Source of the DNA: Bacteroides congonensis
GTDB taxonomy: Bacteria > Bacteroidota > Bacteroidia > Bacteroidales > Bacteroidaceae
Direction: 5' to 3'
Length of the DNA: 64,000 bases
Assembly (NCBI RefSeq): GCF_900130125.1
Contig: NZ_FQXY01000006.1
Span: 1-64,000 of the forward strand
Shown here: positions 44,381 through 54,672 of the stretch, piece by piece
How positions within the stretch are numbered: position 1 is the first letter of the stretch
Layout: every line of letters begins with the position of its first letter
Position numbers and translations under genes: made by a program
Notes under the pieces: generated by a model
Database searches by the model: none
What the model saw: only the letters and a program-made list of their open reading frames with translations
What the model was told of the DNA's origin: nothing

Positions 44381-45142
44381 ATGAGTAATGAAACATTCGT
44401 TGCATTCGCAACACAGAAAGGGGGCATCGGCAAATCCACCGTCACGGCACTTGCCGCCAACTACCTCCACAACGTGAAAGGACACAATGTCGCCGTCATA
44501 GACTGCGACGCCCCGCAGCACAGCATACACGGGTTGCGTGAACGTGAAACGGGACTTATCGGCGGGAGCCTCTATTTCAAGGCACTCGCGTGTGACCACT
44601 TCCGCAAGACAAGGAAGAACGCCTACCCGGTCATTGCAAGCGACGCCCTTAACGCCCTCGATGATGCCGAAAGGATGCTTGCCGCAGAAGAGGTGAAACC
44701 CGACATCGTGTTCTTCGACATGCCGGGAACACTGAAAAGCAACGGCGTGGTCAAGACCCTCTCGCAGATGGACTACATCTTCGCGCCCATGAGTGCCGAC
44801 CGTTTTGTCGTGGAAAGCACCCTGCAATTCGCCGTGATGTTCCGTGACAACCTCATGACGACGGGACAGGCGAAAACAAAAGGGCTGTACCTGTTCTGGA
44901 CGATGGTGGACGGCAGGGAGAAGAACGGGCTTTACGACCTGTATGAGGATGTGATAGCCGAGATGGGGCTGCCGGTGCTGTCCACCCGCCTGCCCGACAG
45001 CAAGAAGTTCCGGCGCGACCTCTCGGAAGAGCGCAAGAGCGTGTTCCGCTCGACCATCTTCCCGATGGATGCGTCCCTGCTGAAAGGGAGCGGCATCCGT
45101 GAGTTCTCGGAAGAGATAAGCCGTATCATCAGACCTCAATAA
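44381..45142 (+). CDS. traA: TraA, ParA-family ATPase
   Basis: 253 residues from ATG 44381, matching the known start MSNETFVAFATQKGG. Deviant Walker A KGGIGKST, VIDCDAPQHS and FFDMPGT motifs place it in the ParA/MinD family. First gene of the tra operon; it may position the transfer machinery or transposon DNA. traB follows by two bases. Confidence 0.88.
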   Translation: MSNETFVAFATQKGGIGKSTVTALAANYLHNVKGHNVAVIDCDAPQHSIHGLRERETGLIGGSLYFKALACDHFRKTRKNAYPVIASDALNALDDAERMLAAEEVKPDIVFFDMPGTLKSNGVVKTLSQMDYIFAPMSADRFVVESTLQFAVMFRDNLMTTGQAKTKGLYLFWTMVDGREKNGLYDLYEDVIAEMGLPVLSTRLPDSKKFRRDLSEERKSVFRSTIFPMDASLLKGSGIREFSEEISRIIRPQ

Positions 45143-45144
45143 TC

Positions 45145-45585
45145 ATGGGCAGCAGGAAAGTGAACACCGAAGGCATTGACGAGGAACTGTTGATAGCCTC
45201 CATCGGCAGACGCAGGCAGGACGGGACCCTGTACCACGCACAGGAGCCACCCGCGCCTGCTCCCGAAGAAGAAAGCGTCCCTGAAACGGAACCGCCGCCC
45301 GTGCAATATACGGCAAAGGAAAAACCGCAGAGGGACACCGTCCGCCGCAAACGGCAGGAGGACGACTATTCCGGGCTGTTCCTCCGCCGCAACGAGATAA
45401 AGACACGCCAGTGCGTCTATATCAGCCGCGACGTCCACAGCAAGATTCTCAAAATCGTGAACGACATCGCCGGGCGTGAAATCTCGGTAGGCGGCTACGT
45501 GGATACCGTGCTGCGCCAACATCTGGAACAGCACAAGGAGAAAATAAACGAACTGTACAAGAAACAACGTGAAGACTTGATTTGA
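45145..45585 (+). CDS. traB: TraB, DUF3408 family
   Basis: 146 residues. A charged, Pro/Glu-rich N-terminal half and a C-terminal domain (QCVYISRDVHSKILKIVNDIAGREISVGGYVDTVLRQHLEQH) that looks like a ribbon-helix-helix fold, the DUF3408 pattern. Likely a DNA-binding or partition partner of TraA. Starts 2 bp after traA and ends just before traC. Confidence 0.8.
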   Translation: MGSRKVNTEGIDEELLIASIGRRRQDGTLYHAQEPPAPAPEEESVPETEPPPVQYTAKEKPQRDTVRRKRQEDDYSGLFLRRNEIKTRQCVYISRDVHSKILKIVNDIAGREISVGGYVDTVLRQHLEQHKEKINELYKKQREDLI

Positions 45586-45587
45586 AT

Positions 45588-45935
45588 ATGGAAAAGAACC
45601 AGAAAAACAGAAGTCCGCAGCATGACGGCGGCGGTATGCTTGCCCAAGTGCAGGCGAGTGTGGAAATCCTGTCCCCCGTGCCGTTAGGCGGCAAATGCGG
45701 AGAGAAGGACTATGAACGGCTGTTCATCCGTGAAGCCGAAGTGAAGGCACGCGAGGGAAAGATGGCGTATGTGCGCCCGGAGTACCACGACCGCATCATG
45801 CGCATCACCCGTGTGATCGGGCATGACCGGCTGTCGCTGTCCGCCTACATCGACCATGTGCTTACGCACCACTTCAACCAGTGCGAGGAGGCGATAAAAA
45901 GCCTTTACGCCCGGAATTACGACGCAGTATTTTAA
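45588..45935 (+). CDS. traC: TraC, DUF3408 family
   Basis: 115 residues from ATG 45588. The C-terminal half (AYVRPEYHDRIMRITRVIGHDRLSLSAYIDHVLTHHFNQC) is a paralogue of the TraB domain, again ribbon-helix-helix-like. The two probably form a pair with TraA. Position matches traC of CTnDOT. Start adjoins traB. Confidence 0.78.
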   Translation: MEKNQKNRSPQHDGGGMLAQVQASVEILSPVPLGGKCGEKDYERLFIREAEVKAREGKMAYVRPEYHDRIMRITRVIGHDRLSLSAYIDHVLTHHFNQCEEAIKSLYARNYDAVF

Positions 45936-45956
45936 CCCTCAAAAAAGAGAACGTGC

Positions 45957-46685
45957 ATGAGTGAAACAATAAGCATGACTGATATTCTGCTGACCGTATC
46001 GGTCGGCTGCAACCTGTGGTTCCTGTTCCTGCTCCTTTATGACAGGATCATGGAAACCAGACTTGTCCGCTTCCTCAGAAGCATAGCCGGACTGTGGCGG
46101 TCGTTGGGCGGCACGGCGGCAAAGCCCGAAGCGGTAAGGGAAACACCGCCCGCAGACACCCCGGACATCATCGGCAAGAGCCGTTTCAGGATGGCATCGA
46201 CCCGGACAACCGCTGCCATACCGACGCAAGAAGCCGCCACTTCGGAAAAAGGCATTGAGCTGACGGAGGAAGAGGCTACTTTTGACGACGGAAACACGGA
46301 AACCGTGTCCCGTCCCGCCCAAATCCCGGAGGATAAACTCGACGAAACCTTCACGAGCCTCACGCCTTCGGATCTGGAGTTCGGGGAGGACGAGCCGGAG
46401 GAAGAAACGCCCGACGCGCCGAGGGCATCCGGAAGCAGCTTCGACGAGATAGACGATGCGGTCAGAACCGCCAAGAACCCGGAAGCGACAACGACGGAAC
46501 GGGAGCGGGCGGCAAAGGTCTTCACCGATATGGAAGGGACGGAGCTGTACGAGAAGCTGATGACCGGCTCGTCTGAAATGAGCATCCGCATCAAGGGGCT
46601 TATCGAAATACGGCTGAAGAAACCGAAAAAGGATTTTGTCGTCCCGGACAATATCGAGGACTTCGACATCCGCAACTATGTATAA
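45957..46685 (+). CDS. traD: TraD, single-pass conjugation protein
   Basis: 242 residues. One membrane segment (about 6-27, DILLTVSVGCNLWFLFLLLY) then an acidic cytoplasmic region rich in Glu, Thr and Pro, ending in a helical domain (TTERERAAKVFTDMEGTELYEKLM). Function unknown; in the expected place for traD. Confidence 0.75.
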   Translation: MSETISMTDILLTVSVGCNLWFLFLLLYDRIMETRLVRFLRSIAGLWRSLGGTAAKPEAVRETPPADTPDIIGKSRFRMASTRTTAAIPTQEAATSEKGIELTEEEATFDDGNTETVSRPAQIPEDKLDETFTSLTPSDLEFGEDEPEEETPDAPRASGSSFDEIDDAVRTAKNPEATTTERERAAKVFTDMEGTELYEKLMTGSSEMSIRIKGLIEIRLKKPKKDFVVPDNIEDFDIRNYV

Positions 46686-46887
46686 CGATTAAAAAAGAAT
46701 GAAAATGAAAACGTAAGACGGCATCACCCACGCGCACGGCGGTACAAGGTACAGCTGGTCCGCAACGGACACACCCAAGTCCGTAGAAACAAACGGGCAG
46801 CCCACTAAACCAAAGAAAAGTAACCGAGTATCAACCGCCCGACAAAGGACCATCCACCCTTTTGACGGCACAAAACAAGAACAGTTT
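46686..46887. other. Gap between traD and traE
   Basis: 202 bp without a gene. It holds a copy of the recurrent leader motif (CCACTAAACCAAAG, 46802-46815) but no terminator. I see no promoter. Confidence 0.35.
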
Positions 46888-47199
46888 ATGAACAAGAACA
46901 ACAGACAGAAACTTATCCTCTCTGCGGCACTTCTGGTTGCCGCAACCGCCTCCGCCTTCGCGCAGGGAAACGGCATCGCGGGCATCAACGAAGCCACCTC
47001 TATGGTGAGTTCGTATTTCGACCCCGGCACGAAACTCATCTACGCCATCGGCGCGGTAGTCGGGCTTATCGGGGGCGTGAAAGTGTACGGTAAATTCTCG
47101 TCCGGCGACCCCGACACCTCCAAGACTGCCGCCTCGTGGTTCGGAGCGTGCATCTTCCTGATTGTCGCCGCCACCATCCTGCGCTCATTCTTCCTTTAA
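46888..47199 (+). CDS. traE: TraE, DUF4134, VirB2-like pilin
   Basis: 103 residues with a signal peptide ending ASAFAQ and two hydrophobic segments (about 50-68 and 85-102). The size and layout are those of VirB2/TrbC pilin subunits. Would form the transfer pilus or channel. Confidence 0.82.
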   Translation: MNKNNRQKLILSAALLVAATASAFAQGNGIAGINEATSMVSSYFDPGTKLIYAIGAVVGLIGGVKVYGKFSSGDPDTSKTAASWFGACIFLIVAATILRSFFL

Positions 47200-47209
47200 T
47201 AAACGATGT

Positions 47210-47542
47210 ATGGCTGAATACCCGATAAACAAGGGTATCGGCCGCCCGGTAGAGTTCAAGGGCTTGAAGGCTCAGTACCTCTTCATCTTCTGCGGAGGTC
47301 TGCTGGCTCTCTTCGTCCTGTTCGTCATCCTCTACATGGTCGGCATCGACCAGTGGGTATGTATCGGCTTCGGCGTGGCATCGTCCTCCGTCCTCGTATG
47401 GCAGACCTTCGCGCTGAACGCCCGGTACGGCGAACACGGACTGATGAAATTAGGGGCAACAAGGAGCCATCCCCGATACCTTATCAACCGGCGGCGGATC
47501 ACCCGATTATTCAAACGGAAACGAAAGGAAGAAACGACATGA
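47210..47542 (+). CDS. traF: TraF, DUF4133, VirB3-like
   Basis: 110 residues from ATG 47210. Two membrane segments (about 22-44 and 49-66) and a basic tail (RRRITRLFKRKRKEE), typical of VirB3. Its stop overlaps the traG ATG by four bases (ATGA), indicating coupling to the ATPase it works with. Confidence 0.82.
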   Translation: MAEYPINKGIGRPVEFKGLKAQYLFIFCGGLLALFVLFVILYMVGIDQWVCIGFGVASSSVLVWQTFALNARYGEHGLMKLGATRSHPRYLINRRRITRLFKRKRKEETT

Positions 47543-49926
47543 GGAATACATCCAAAATGACAACACTGGAAAACAAGTTCCCGCTATTGGCGGTGGAGCA
47601 AGGTTGCATCATCTCCAAAGACGCCGACATCACGGTGGCTTTCGAGGTGGAGCTTCCGGAGCTTTATACCGTGACGGGTGCGGAGTACGAGGCGATACAC
47701 GGCTGCTGGTGCAAGGCGATCAAGGTGCTGCCGGACTTCTCCGTCGTCCACAAGCAGGACTGGTTCATCAAGGAGAAGTACACGCCGGAATTGCAAAAGG
47801 AGGACATGAGTTTCCTCTCACGGAGCTTCGAGCGTCACTTCAACGAGCGTCCGTACCTGAAGCACACGTGCTACCTCTACCTGACCAAGACGACGAAGGA
47901 GCGTAACCGGATGCAGAGCAATTTCAGCACGCTGTGCCGGGGGCATATCATCCCGAAGGTGCTTGACAAGGAAACCGCCGCGAAGTTCATGGAGGCAGCG
48001 GAACAATTCGAGCGCATCATCAACGACAGCGGCTTCGTCAGGCTGCGACGCCTCTCCACCGACGAGATTGTGGGGACGGACGGCAAAGCCGGACTGATAG
48101 AGCGTTACTTCTCGCTCATGCCCGAAGGCGACGCCACATTGCAGGACATCGACCTCTCGGCACGGGAGATGCGCATCGGCGACAACCGCCTGTGCCTGCA
48201 CACCCTGTCCGACGCGGAAGACCTGCCCGGCACGGTAGCTACCGACACCCGGTATGAAAAACTCTCCACCGACCGCTCGGACTGCCGCCTCTCCTTCGCA
48301 TCCCCGGTGGGGCTGCTGCTCTCCTGCAACCACATCTACAACCAGTACGTGATTATTGACAACAGCGAGGAGAACCTCCAAAAATTCGAGAAGTCCGCAA
48401 GGAATATGCAGTCGCTCTCGCGCTACTCAAGGAGCAACAGCATCAACCGCGAGTGGATAGACCGCTACCTGAACGAGGCGCACTCCTACGGGCTGACCTC
48501 GGTGCGGGCGCACTTCAACGTCATGGCGTGGAGCGACGACGCGGAGGAGCTGAAGCACATAAAGAACGACGTGGGCAGCCAGCTGGCAAGTATGGAGTGC
48601 GTGCCGCGCCACAACACCATCGACTGCCCGACACTTTATTGGGCGGCGATGCCCGGCAATGCTGCGGACTTCCCGGCGGAAGAGAGTTTCCACACCTTCA
48701 TCGAACAGGCGGTGTGCCTCTTCACGGAGGAAACCAACTACCGCAGCTCGCTCTCGCCCTTCGGCATCAAGATGGTGGACAGGCTCACGGGAAAACCGCT
48801 ACACCTCGACATTTCCGACCTGCCGATGAAGCGGGGCATCACCACGAACCGTAACAAGTTCGTATTGGGTCCTTCGGGCAGCGGCAAGTCGTTCTTCATG
48901 AACCACCTCGTGCGGCAATACTACGAGCAGGGCGCGCATGTGGTATTGGTGGACACGGGAAACTCCTATCAGGGATTGTGCGAGATGATACGGCGCAAGA
49001 CGGGCGGCACGGACGGCGTGTATTTCACCTACACGGAGGAGAAGCCCATCAGCTTCAACCCGTTCTATACCGACGACTACGTGTTCGACGTGGAGAAGAA
49101 GGACAACATAAAGACGCTACTGCTGACACTCTGGAAGTCGGAGGACGACAAGGTGACGAAAACCGAAAGCGGGGAATTGGGCAGTGCCGTGAGTGCCTAC
49201 ATCGAGCGCATCAGGGCAGACCGGAGCATCGTCCCCTCGTTCAACACTTTCTATGAGTACATGCGCGACGACTACCGTAGGGAACTGGCGGAGCGTGACA
49301 TCAAGGTGGAGAAGGAGGACTTCAACATCGACAACATGCTCACCACCATGCGGCAGTATTACCGGGGCGGACGCTATGACTTCCTGCTCAACTCGGCGGA
49401 GAACATCGACCTGCTGGGCAAACGGTTCATCGTCTTCGAGATTGATTCCATCAAGGACAACCGCGAACTGTTCCCGGTAGTGACCATCATCATCATGGAA
49501 GCCTTCATCAACAAGATGCGGCGTCTGAAAGGAGTGCGCAAACAGCTTATCGTGGAAGAGGCTTGGAAGGCTCTCTCGTCGGCAAATATGGCTGACTACC
49601 TGCGCTATATGTACAAGACGGTGCGCAAGTATTTCGGTGAGGCAATCGTGGTGACGCAGGAGGTGGACGACATCATTTCCTCGCCCGTCGTCAAGGAGAG
49701 CATCATCAACAACTCGGACTGTAAAATCCTGCTCGACCAGCGCAAGTACATGAACAAGTTCGACCAGATTCAGGCGTTGCTCGGACTGACGGAGAAGGAG
49801 AAGTCGCAGATACTTTCCATCAACATGGCGAACAACCCTTCACGGCTCTACAAGGAGGTGTGGATAGGCTTGGGCGGCACGCAGTCGGCGGTCTATGCCA
49901 CCGAGGTGAGCGCGGAAGAATATCTG
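47539..49926 (+). CDS. traG: TraG, VirB4-type conjugation ATPase, 5' exon
   Basis: The first 796 codons of traG. VirB4-type ATPase powering channel assembly; Walker A in LGPSGSGKSFF and Walker B in QLIVEEAWKAL are present. The frame reads on into the group II intron and would stop after VRP at 49938. Joined to 52434-52550 the protein is 834 residues, the expected length. Without splicing the last 38 residues are lost. Confidence 0.93.
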
Positions 49927-50506
49927 GTGCGCCCGTAAAGGGAATTTGACGAATGTCGCTTTGGCAAGCGACTGGGCAAGTGTTTAAAATGCCCATTAAC
50001 AACCGCTAACCGGAGGGGAAAACCCCACAAGGGAACATAGCACGTTGGTAAAGCCATAAGTCAGCCAACTGTCAGGCTGCGACCGAATGGCAAGTTAAAA
50101 TGATAGATATGAGGATAAAGCCTGCATTGGTTGAACGATAGTCCGAGCAGTCGTATCCTTGGGCAATGACGGAAGACAGTTGAATAATTCTTCGGAATTA
50201 TACCGTTATGTTGCGGTACTACACTGATGACACGTAGCAGGAGTAGCATAAACTTACCGCAAGGCAACTACCATAAGTAGTAAAGGACGAAAGTCGTATC
50301 CGACAATCTATCGAGCCAAATAGTCGTCAAATTTCTAAACGGGGATTGCCTAAACCGGAAAGCCAGTTGTAGGGCTATGGGGTCTGCCCCTGAATATCCG
50401 GCATGGCAACGGAGCTTCCATAGTAGTCTGAGCAGGGTAACGCCCTGTACATGGCGAAGGGGAGCAGCTAATTAAGTTTAACAATTTAAAGGAAGATGTG
50501 AGAGAC

Positions 50507-52330
50507 ATGAGAAATCCAGAAAATGTGTTGAACAGTCTGAGTAAACACAGCGGTAACTTGAACTATAAGTTTGAGCGGCTGTATAGAGTGCTGTTTAACG
50601 AGGAAATGTTTTATGTAGCCTATCAGAATATTTACAGCAAGACAGGCAACATGACGGCAGGAGCCGATGGTAAAACCATTGACGGAATGAGTATTGACCG
50701 AGTTGAACAACTGATTGGCAGTCTTAAAAATGAGACTTATCAGCCTAATCCGTCCAAAAGGACGTACATACCTAAGAAAAACGGGAAAAAACGTCCGCTT
50801 GGCATACCCTCTTTTGATGATAAGCTGGTACAGGAAGTAGTCAGAATGATACTTGAAGCAATCTATGAAGGTAGTTTTGAACATACTTCACATGGGTTTC
50901 GTCCCAAACGAAGTTGTCATACTGCTCTTATAGATATACAAAAGACATTCACTGCCGTGAAATGGTTTATTGAAGGCGATATTAAAGGATTCTTCGACAA
51001 TATCAATCATGACGTACTGATTAATATTCTTCGGGAACGTATCGCCGACGAGAGATTTTTGCGGCTTATCAGAAAATTCCTGAATGCCGGATATGTGGAA
51101 GACTGGGTATTTCATAGAACGTACAGTGGAACTCCGCAAGGCGGGATTATCAGCCCAATACTGGCTAACATCTACCTTGACAAGTTCGACAAGTACATCA
51201 AGGAATACATCAATCGGTTCAATAAAGGGGTAACAAGAAAAGGCGACGCTCGATACAAGCTCTACGAACAGCGAAGATACCGACTGGCAAAGAAACTAAA
51301 GAATGAGAAAGATGTAAAGGTAAGGAAACAGATGACCGCCGAAATTAAGCGGCTACGAGAAGAACGGAACAACTATCCGGCACGTAATGAAATGGACAGC
51401 AGTATCAAACGGTTAAAATACGTGAGATACGCAGATGACTTTCTGATTGGAATTACCGGTAATCTTGAAGACTGCAAAACAGTAAAAGAGGATATTAAGA
51501 ATTATTTGAATGAAGCTCTTAAACTGGAACTGTCAGACGAAAAGACACTGATAACCAATGCGCAGAAACCAGCGAAATTTCTCGGATATGACGTATTTAT
51601 ACGTAGGTGTAACGATTTACGTAAGGATAAGTACGGTAAAACGGTTCGTGCATTCGGACACAAGCCTGTATTGTACCTGAATTTTGAAACGATGCGGAAG
51701 AAACTCTTTGATTATAAAGCCGCAAGAATCGCGGTCGTCAATGGCAAAGAGGTTTGGAAATCCATCGTCAGAACGTACATGCTGAACTTGGATGACTTGG
51801 AAATAGTCAGTCAGTTCAATGCCGAAATCCGAGGGTTCTATAATTACTACTCAATAGCCAATAACAGCTATGTCATCAATTCTTTCTATCACATTATGTC
51901 ATACAGCATGTATAAGGTATTTGCGAACAAATACAAATCATCTGTAAAGAAAATACTTCTGAAATATAAAAAGAACAAGGTTTTCCAAGTGGCATATGAA
52001 AATAGCAAGGGTAAGACACTTTACCAATCATTTTATCATGATGGTTTCAAACGCAAAAAGGTTGCAGGGAATATTTACTGTGACACTATTCCACGGACAG
52101 TTTCCATAACAGGTGGACGTAACAGCCTTATGGAAAGGCTGAAGCTCCAAGTTTGCGAATTATGCGGTGCTACCGATAAACTCGAAATGCATCACGTTCG
52201 CAAACTTAAAGACCTGAAAGGTAAATCCGACTGGGAAAAGAAAATGATAGCTCGAAGACGAAAAACTTTGGCTGTCTGCTCAAAGTGTCATGCAAAAATA
52301 GACCCCGACCGAAGAATCAGACTGAATTAA
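50507..52330 (+). CDS. ltrA: Group II intron reverse transcriptase/maturase with HNH endonuclease
   Basis: 607 residues from ATG 50507; a GTG nine bases earlier with AAAGGA upstream is an alternative. Reverse transcriptase domain with the catalytic YADD (about 308-311) in YVRYADDFLIG, GTPQGGIISP and GFRPKRSCHTAL. Maturase (X) domain about 350-480. C-terminal zinc-type HNH endonuclease: CELCGATDKLEMHHVRKLKD, then CSKCHAKID. All parts look intact, so splicing and retrohoming should be possible. Confidence 0.93.
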   Translation: MRNPENVLNSLSKHSGNLNYKFERLYRVLFNEEMFYVAYQNIYSKTGNMTAGADGKTIDGMSIDRVEQLIGSLKNETYQPNPSKRTYIPKKNGKKRPLGIPSFDDKLVQEVVRMILEAIYEGSFEHTSHGFRPKRSCHTALIDIQKTFTAVKWFIEGDIKGFFDNINHDVLINILRERIADERFLRLIRKFLNAGYVEDWVFHRTYSGTPQGGIISPILANIYLDKFDKYIKEYINRFNKGVTRKGDARYKLYEQRRYRLAKKLKNEKDVKVRKQMTAEIKRLREERNNYPARNEMDSSIKRLKYVRYADDFLIGITGNLEDCKTVKEDIKNYLNEALKLELSDEKTLITNAQKPAKFLGYDVFIRRCNDLRKDKYGKTVRAFGHKPVLYLNFETMRKKLFDYKAARIAVVNGKEVWKSIVRTYMLNLDDLEIVSQFNAEIRGFYNYYSIANNSYVINSFYHIMSYSMYKVFANKYKSSVKKILLKYKKNKVFQVAYENSKGKTLYQSFYHDGFKRKKVAGNIYCDTIPRTVSITGGRNSLMERLKLQVCELCGATDKLEMHHVRKLKDLKGKSDWEKKMIARRRKTLAVCSKCHAKIDPDRRIRLN

Positions 52331-52338
52331 TTAGTGGA

Positions 52339-52372
52339 GAGCCGGATACAGGGAGACTTGTAAGTCCGGTTC
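52339..52372 (+). ncRNA. Group II intron domain V
   Basis: A 34-nt hairpin: GAGCCGGAT-ACAGG/TTGTA-AGTCCGGTTC with GAGA-type tip. This is the catalytic core of the ribozyme and its most conserved part. Confidence 0.85.
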
Positions 52373-52433
52373 GGAGGCGAGTACTCGGAAACCTACCATA
52401 GAAATATGACAAGGCGCTGGGTGCTTAGCCTAC

Positions 52434-52550
52434 GCGTACACCACCGAGGAAACGGAAAAGGTGGAGGTGTACCGTCTGGCGGAGCAATTGGGCGGCGACA
52501 TCGAAGCCGCCATCCGGCAGCTTGCCGAAAGGCGGAGAAACAGGCAATAA
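52434..52550 (+). CDS. traG: TraG, 3' exon
   Basis: Codons for the last 38 residues, AYTTEETEKVEVYRLAEQLG through RRRNRQ, then TAA. In frame with the 5' exon once the intron is removed. It is helical and charged, as VirB4 C-termini usually are. The short frame has no start codon or ribosome site of its own. Confidence 0.9.
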   Translation, partial: AYTTEETEKVEVYRLAEQLGGDIEAAIRQLAERRRNRQ

Positions 52551-52599
52551 GCAATCAATAATCGGTAAAACAGATTTATCAACGAAAAAAGAAAAGCGT

Positions 52600-52980
52600 A
52601 TGAGTATATCAAGAGCAAAGATGCTGCAAGTCAGCAAGTGTTTAATCGGGCTGGCGGTCATGGTGCTGCAATCCTGCGACGTGGCGGAGAACCGCCGCAA
52701 CCTGCTGTGCGGGAACTGGGAAAGCGTGGAGGGCAAGCCCGACGTGCTTATCTACAAGGAGGGCGAAGCCTACAAGGTGACGGTATTCAAACGGAGCGGC
52801 ATCCGCCGCAGGCTGAAACCGGAAACCTACCTTTTGCAGGAGGAGAACGGCAACCTGTTCATGAACACCGGCTTCCGCATCGACGTGGCGTATAACGAAG
52901 CCACCGACGTGCTGACCTTCTCACCGAACGGGGACTACGTGCGTGTGAAGCCGCAGCCGGAAACTCCGGCAGAAAAATAA
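52600..52980 (+). CDS. traH: TraH, DUF3876 lipoprotein
   Basis: 126 residues from ATG 52600. A lipobox-like VLQSC ends the signal segment, so it is a lipoprotein, followed by a small beta domain (LLCGNWESVEGKPDVLIYKEG). Comes 49 bp after the traG 3' exon. In the place of traH. Confidence 0.78.
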   Translation: MSISRAKMLQVSKCLIGLAVMVLQSCDVAENRRNLLCGNWESVEGKPDVLIYKEGEAYKVTVFKRSGIRRRLKPETYLLQEENGNLFMNTGFRIDVAYNEATDVLTFSPNGDYVRVKPQPETPAEK

Positions 52981-53003
52981 GAACCGCTAAAATCCAAAGA
53001 AAC

Positions 53004-53633
53004 ATGAGAACAAGAATAACATTCGTCATCTGCCTGTGCCTGCTTTTCGCGGGCAGGGCTTCCGCCCAATGGGTCGTGAGCGATCCGGGCAATCTGGCGC
53101 AGGGCATCATCAACGCCTCGAAGAACATCATCCACACCTCGAAGACCGCCACGAACATGGTGAACAACTTTCAGGAAACGGTGAAAATCTACGAGCAGGG
53201 CAAGAAGTATTACGACGCCCTCAAATCGGTGAACAATCTGGTCAAGGACGCCCGCAAGGTGCAGCAGACCATCCTGATGGTGGGCGACATCACGGACATC
53301 TACGTGACCAGCTTCCAGAAGATGCTGCGCGACGACAACTTCACGGTGGAGGAACTCGGAGCCATCGCCTTCGGATACACGAAGCTGCTGGAAGAATCCA
53401 ATGACGTGCTGACGGAGCTGAAGAACGTGGTGAACATCACCACGCTCTCCATGACGGACAAGGAGCGCATGGACGTGGTGGAACGCTGCCACTCCAAGAT
53501 GAAGCGTTACCGCAACCTCGTGAGCTACTACACCAACAAGAACATCAGCGTGAGCTACCTGCGTGCGAAGAAGAAAAACGACCTCGACCGCATCATGGGG
53601 TTGTACGGCAGTATGAACGAAAGATACTGGTAG
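53004..53633 (+). CDS. traI: TraI, DUF4141, VirB5-like
   Basis: 209 residues with a signal peptide (about 1-21, ending ASA-Q). The rest is helical with heptads (residues 60-190), like VirB5 pilus-tip proteins. The leader motif CCGCTAAAATCCAAAG (52984-52999) is five bases before the ATG. Confidence 0.83.
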   Translation: MRTRITFVICLCLLFAGRASAQWVVSDPGNLAQGIINASKNIIHTSKTATNMVNNFQETVKIYEQGKKYYDALKSVNNLVKDARKVQQTILMVGDITDIYVTSFQKMLRDDNFTVEELGAIAFGYTKLLEESNDVLTELKNVVNITTLSMTDKERMDVVERCHSKMKRYRNLVSYYTNKNISVSYLRAKKKNDLDRIMGLYGSMNERYW

Positions 53634-53636
53634 CCT

Positions 53637-54641
53637 ATGGAGTTCGACAACCTTCACCAGATTCTCCGCTCGCTCTACGAGCAGATGATGCCGCTGTGCG
53701 CTGACATGGCGGGCGTGGCGAAAGGCATCGCCGGGCTGGGCGCGCTCTTCTATGTCGCCTACCGGGTATGGCAGTCGTTGGCGAGAGCCGAACCCATAGA
53801 CGTCTTCCCGATGCTCCGCCCCTTTGCCGTCGGTCTGTGCATCATGTTCTTCCCTACGGTGGTGCTTGGCACGATAAACAGCGTCCTTTCGCCCGTCGTG
53901 CAGGGTACGGCGAAACTGCTCGAAACGCAGACTTTGGACATGAACAAGTACCGGGAACAGAAGGACAGGCTGGAATACGAGGCGATGGTGCGCAATCCCG
54001 AAACCGCCTACCTCGTGTCCAACGAGGAGTTTGACAAGCAACTGGAGGAATTGGGCTGGTCGCCCTCCGACATGGTGACGATGGCGGGGATGTATATCGA
54101 CCGGGGGATGTACAAGATGAAGAAGGGCATCCGCGACTTCTTCCGCGAGATACTGGAACTGATGTTCCAAGCCGCCGCCCTCGTGATAGACACCATCCGC
54201 ACCTTCTTCCTCGTGGTGCTGGCGATACTCGGTCCGATAGCCTTCGCCATATCGGTGTGGGACGGCTTCCAAAGCACGCTCACGCAGTGGATATGCCGCT
54301 ACATTCAGGTCTATCTGTGGCTGCCCGTGTCGGACATATTCAGCACCATACTCGCCAAGATTCAGGTGTTGATGCTCCAGAGCGACATCGAGCGTATGCA
54401 GACCGACCCTAATTTCTCACTGGATTCCAGCGACGGGGTGTATATTGTGTTCATGATAATCGGCATCATCGGCTACTTCACCATTCCGACGGTGGCGGGC
54501 TGGATCATCCAAGCCGGGGGCATGGGCGGCTACGGGCGCAACGTGAACCAGATGGCGGGACGCGCCGGAAGCATGGCGGGCAGCGTGGCGGGTGCTACCG
54601 CAGGCAACATGGTCGGACGTGCCGGGAAACTGCTGAAATAA
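53637..54641 (+). CDS. traJ: TraJ, VirB6-like inner-membrane protein
   Basis: 334 residues with about six hydrophobic segments (GVAKGIAGLGALFYVAYRVW, FAVGLCIMFFPTVVLG, TFFLVVLAILGPIAFAISVW, YIVFMIIGIIGYFTIPTVAGW) and a Gly/Ala-rich end. VirB6/TrbL type, forming the inner-membrane channel. Three bases after traI. Confidence 0.85.
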   Translation: MEFDNLHQILRSLYEQMMPLCADMAGVAKGIAGLGALFYVAYRVWQSLARAEPIDVFPMLRPFAVGLCIMFFPTVVLGTINSVLSPVVQGTAKLLETQTLDMNKYREQKDRLEYEAMVRNPETAYLVSNEEFDKQLEELGWSPSDMVTMAGMYIDRGMYKMKKGIRDFFREILELMFQAAALVIDTIRTFFLVVLAILGPIAFAISVWDGFQSTLTQWICRYIQVYLWLPVSDIFSTILAKIQVLMLQSDIERMQTDPNFSLDSSDGVYIVFMIIGIIGYFTIPTVAGWIIQAGGMGGYGRNVNQMAGRAGSMAGSVAGATAGNMVGRAGKLLK

Positions 54642-54672
54642 TCAATGTGCAATTATAAACGGAAAAAGTAAA

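Larger units (their letters stand above)
49927..52433 (+). mobile_element. Group II intron inside traG
   Basis: Starts with GTGCG (the group II GUGYG 5' end) and ends in TAC (AY 3' end), 2507 nt. Domain V is 52339-52372, 34 nt, beginning GAGCCGGATAC and ending AGTCCGGTTC, as in mitochondrial-like introns. A domain VI candidate follows. Encodes its own reverse transcriptase. Removing it joins CTG to GCG and restores traG exactly in frame. Confidence 0.92.

Noticed and set aside
49927..49938. traG ending naturally with VRP and a stop at 49936-49938
   Set aside because: The codons lie inside the intron, and the C-terminal coding sequence resumes in frame at 52434.
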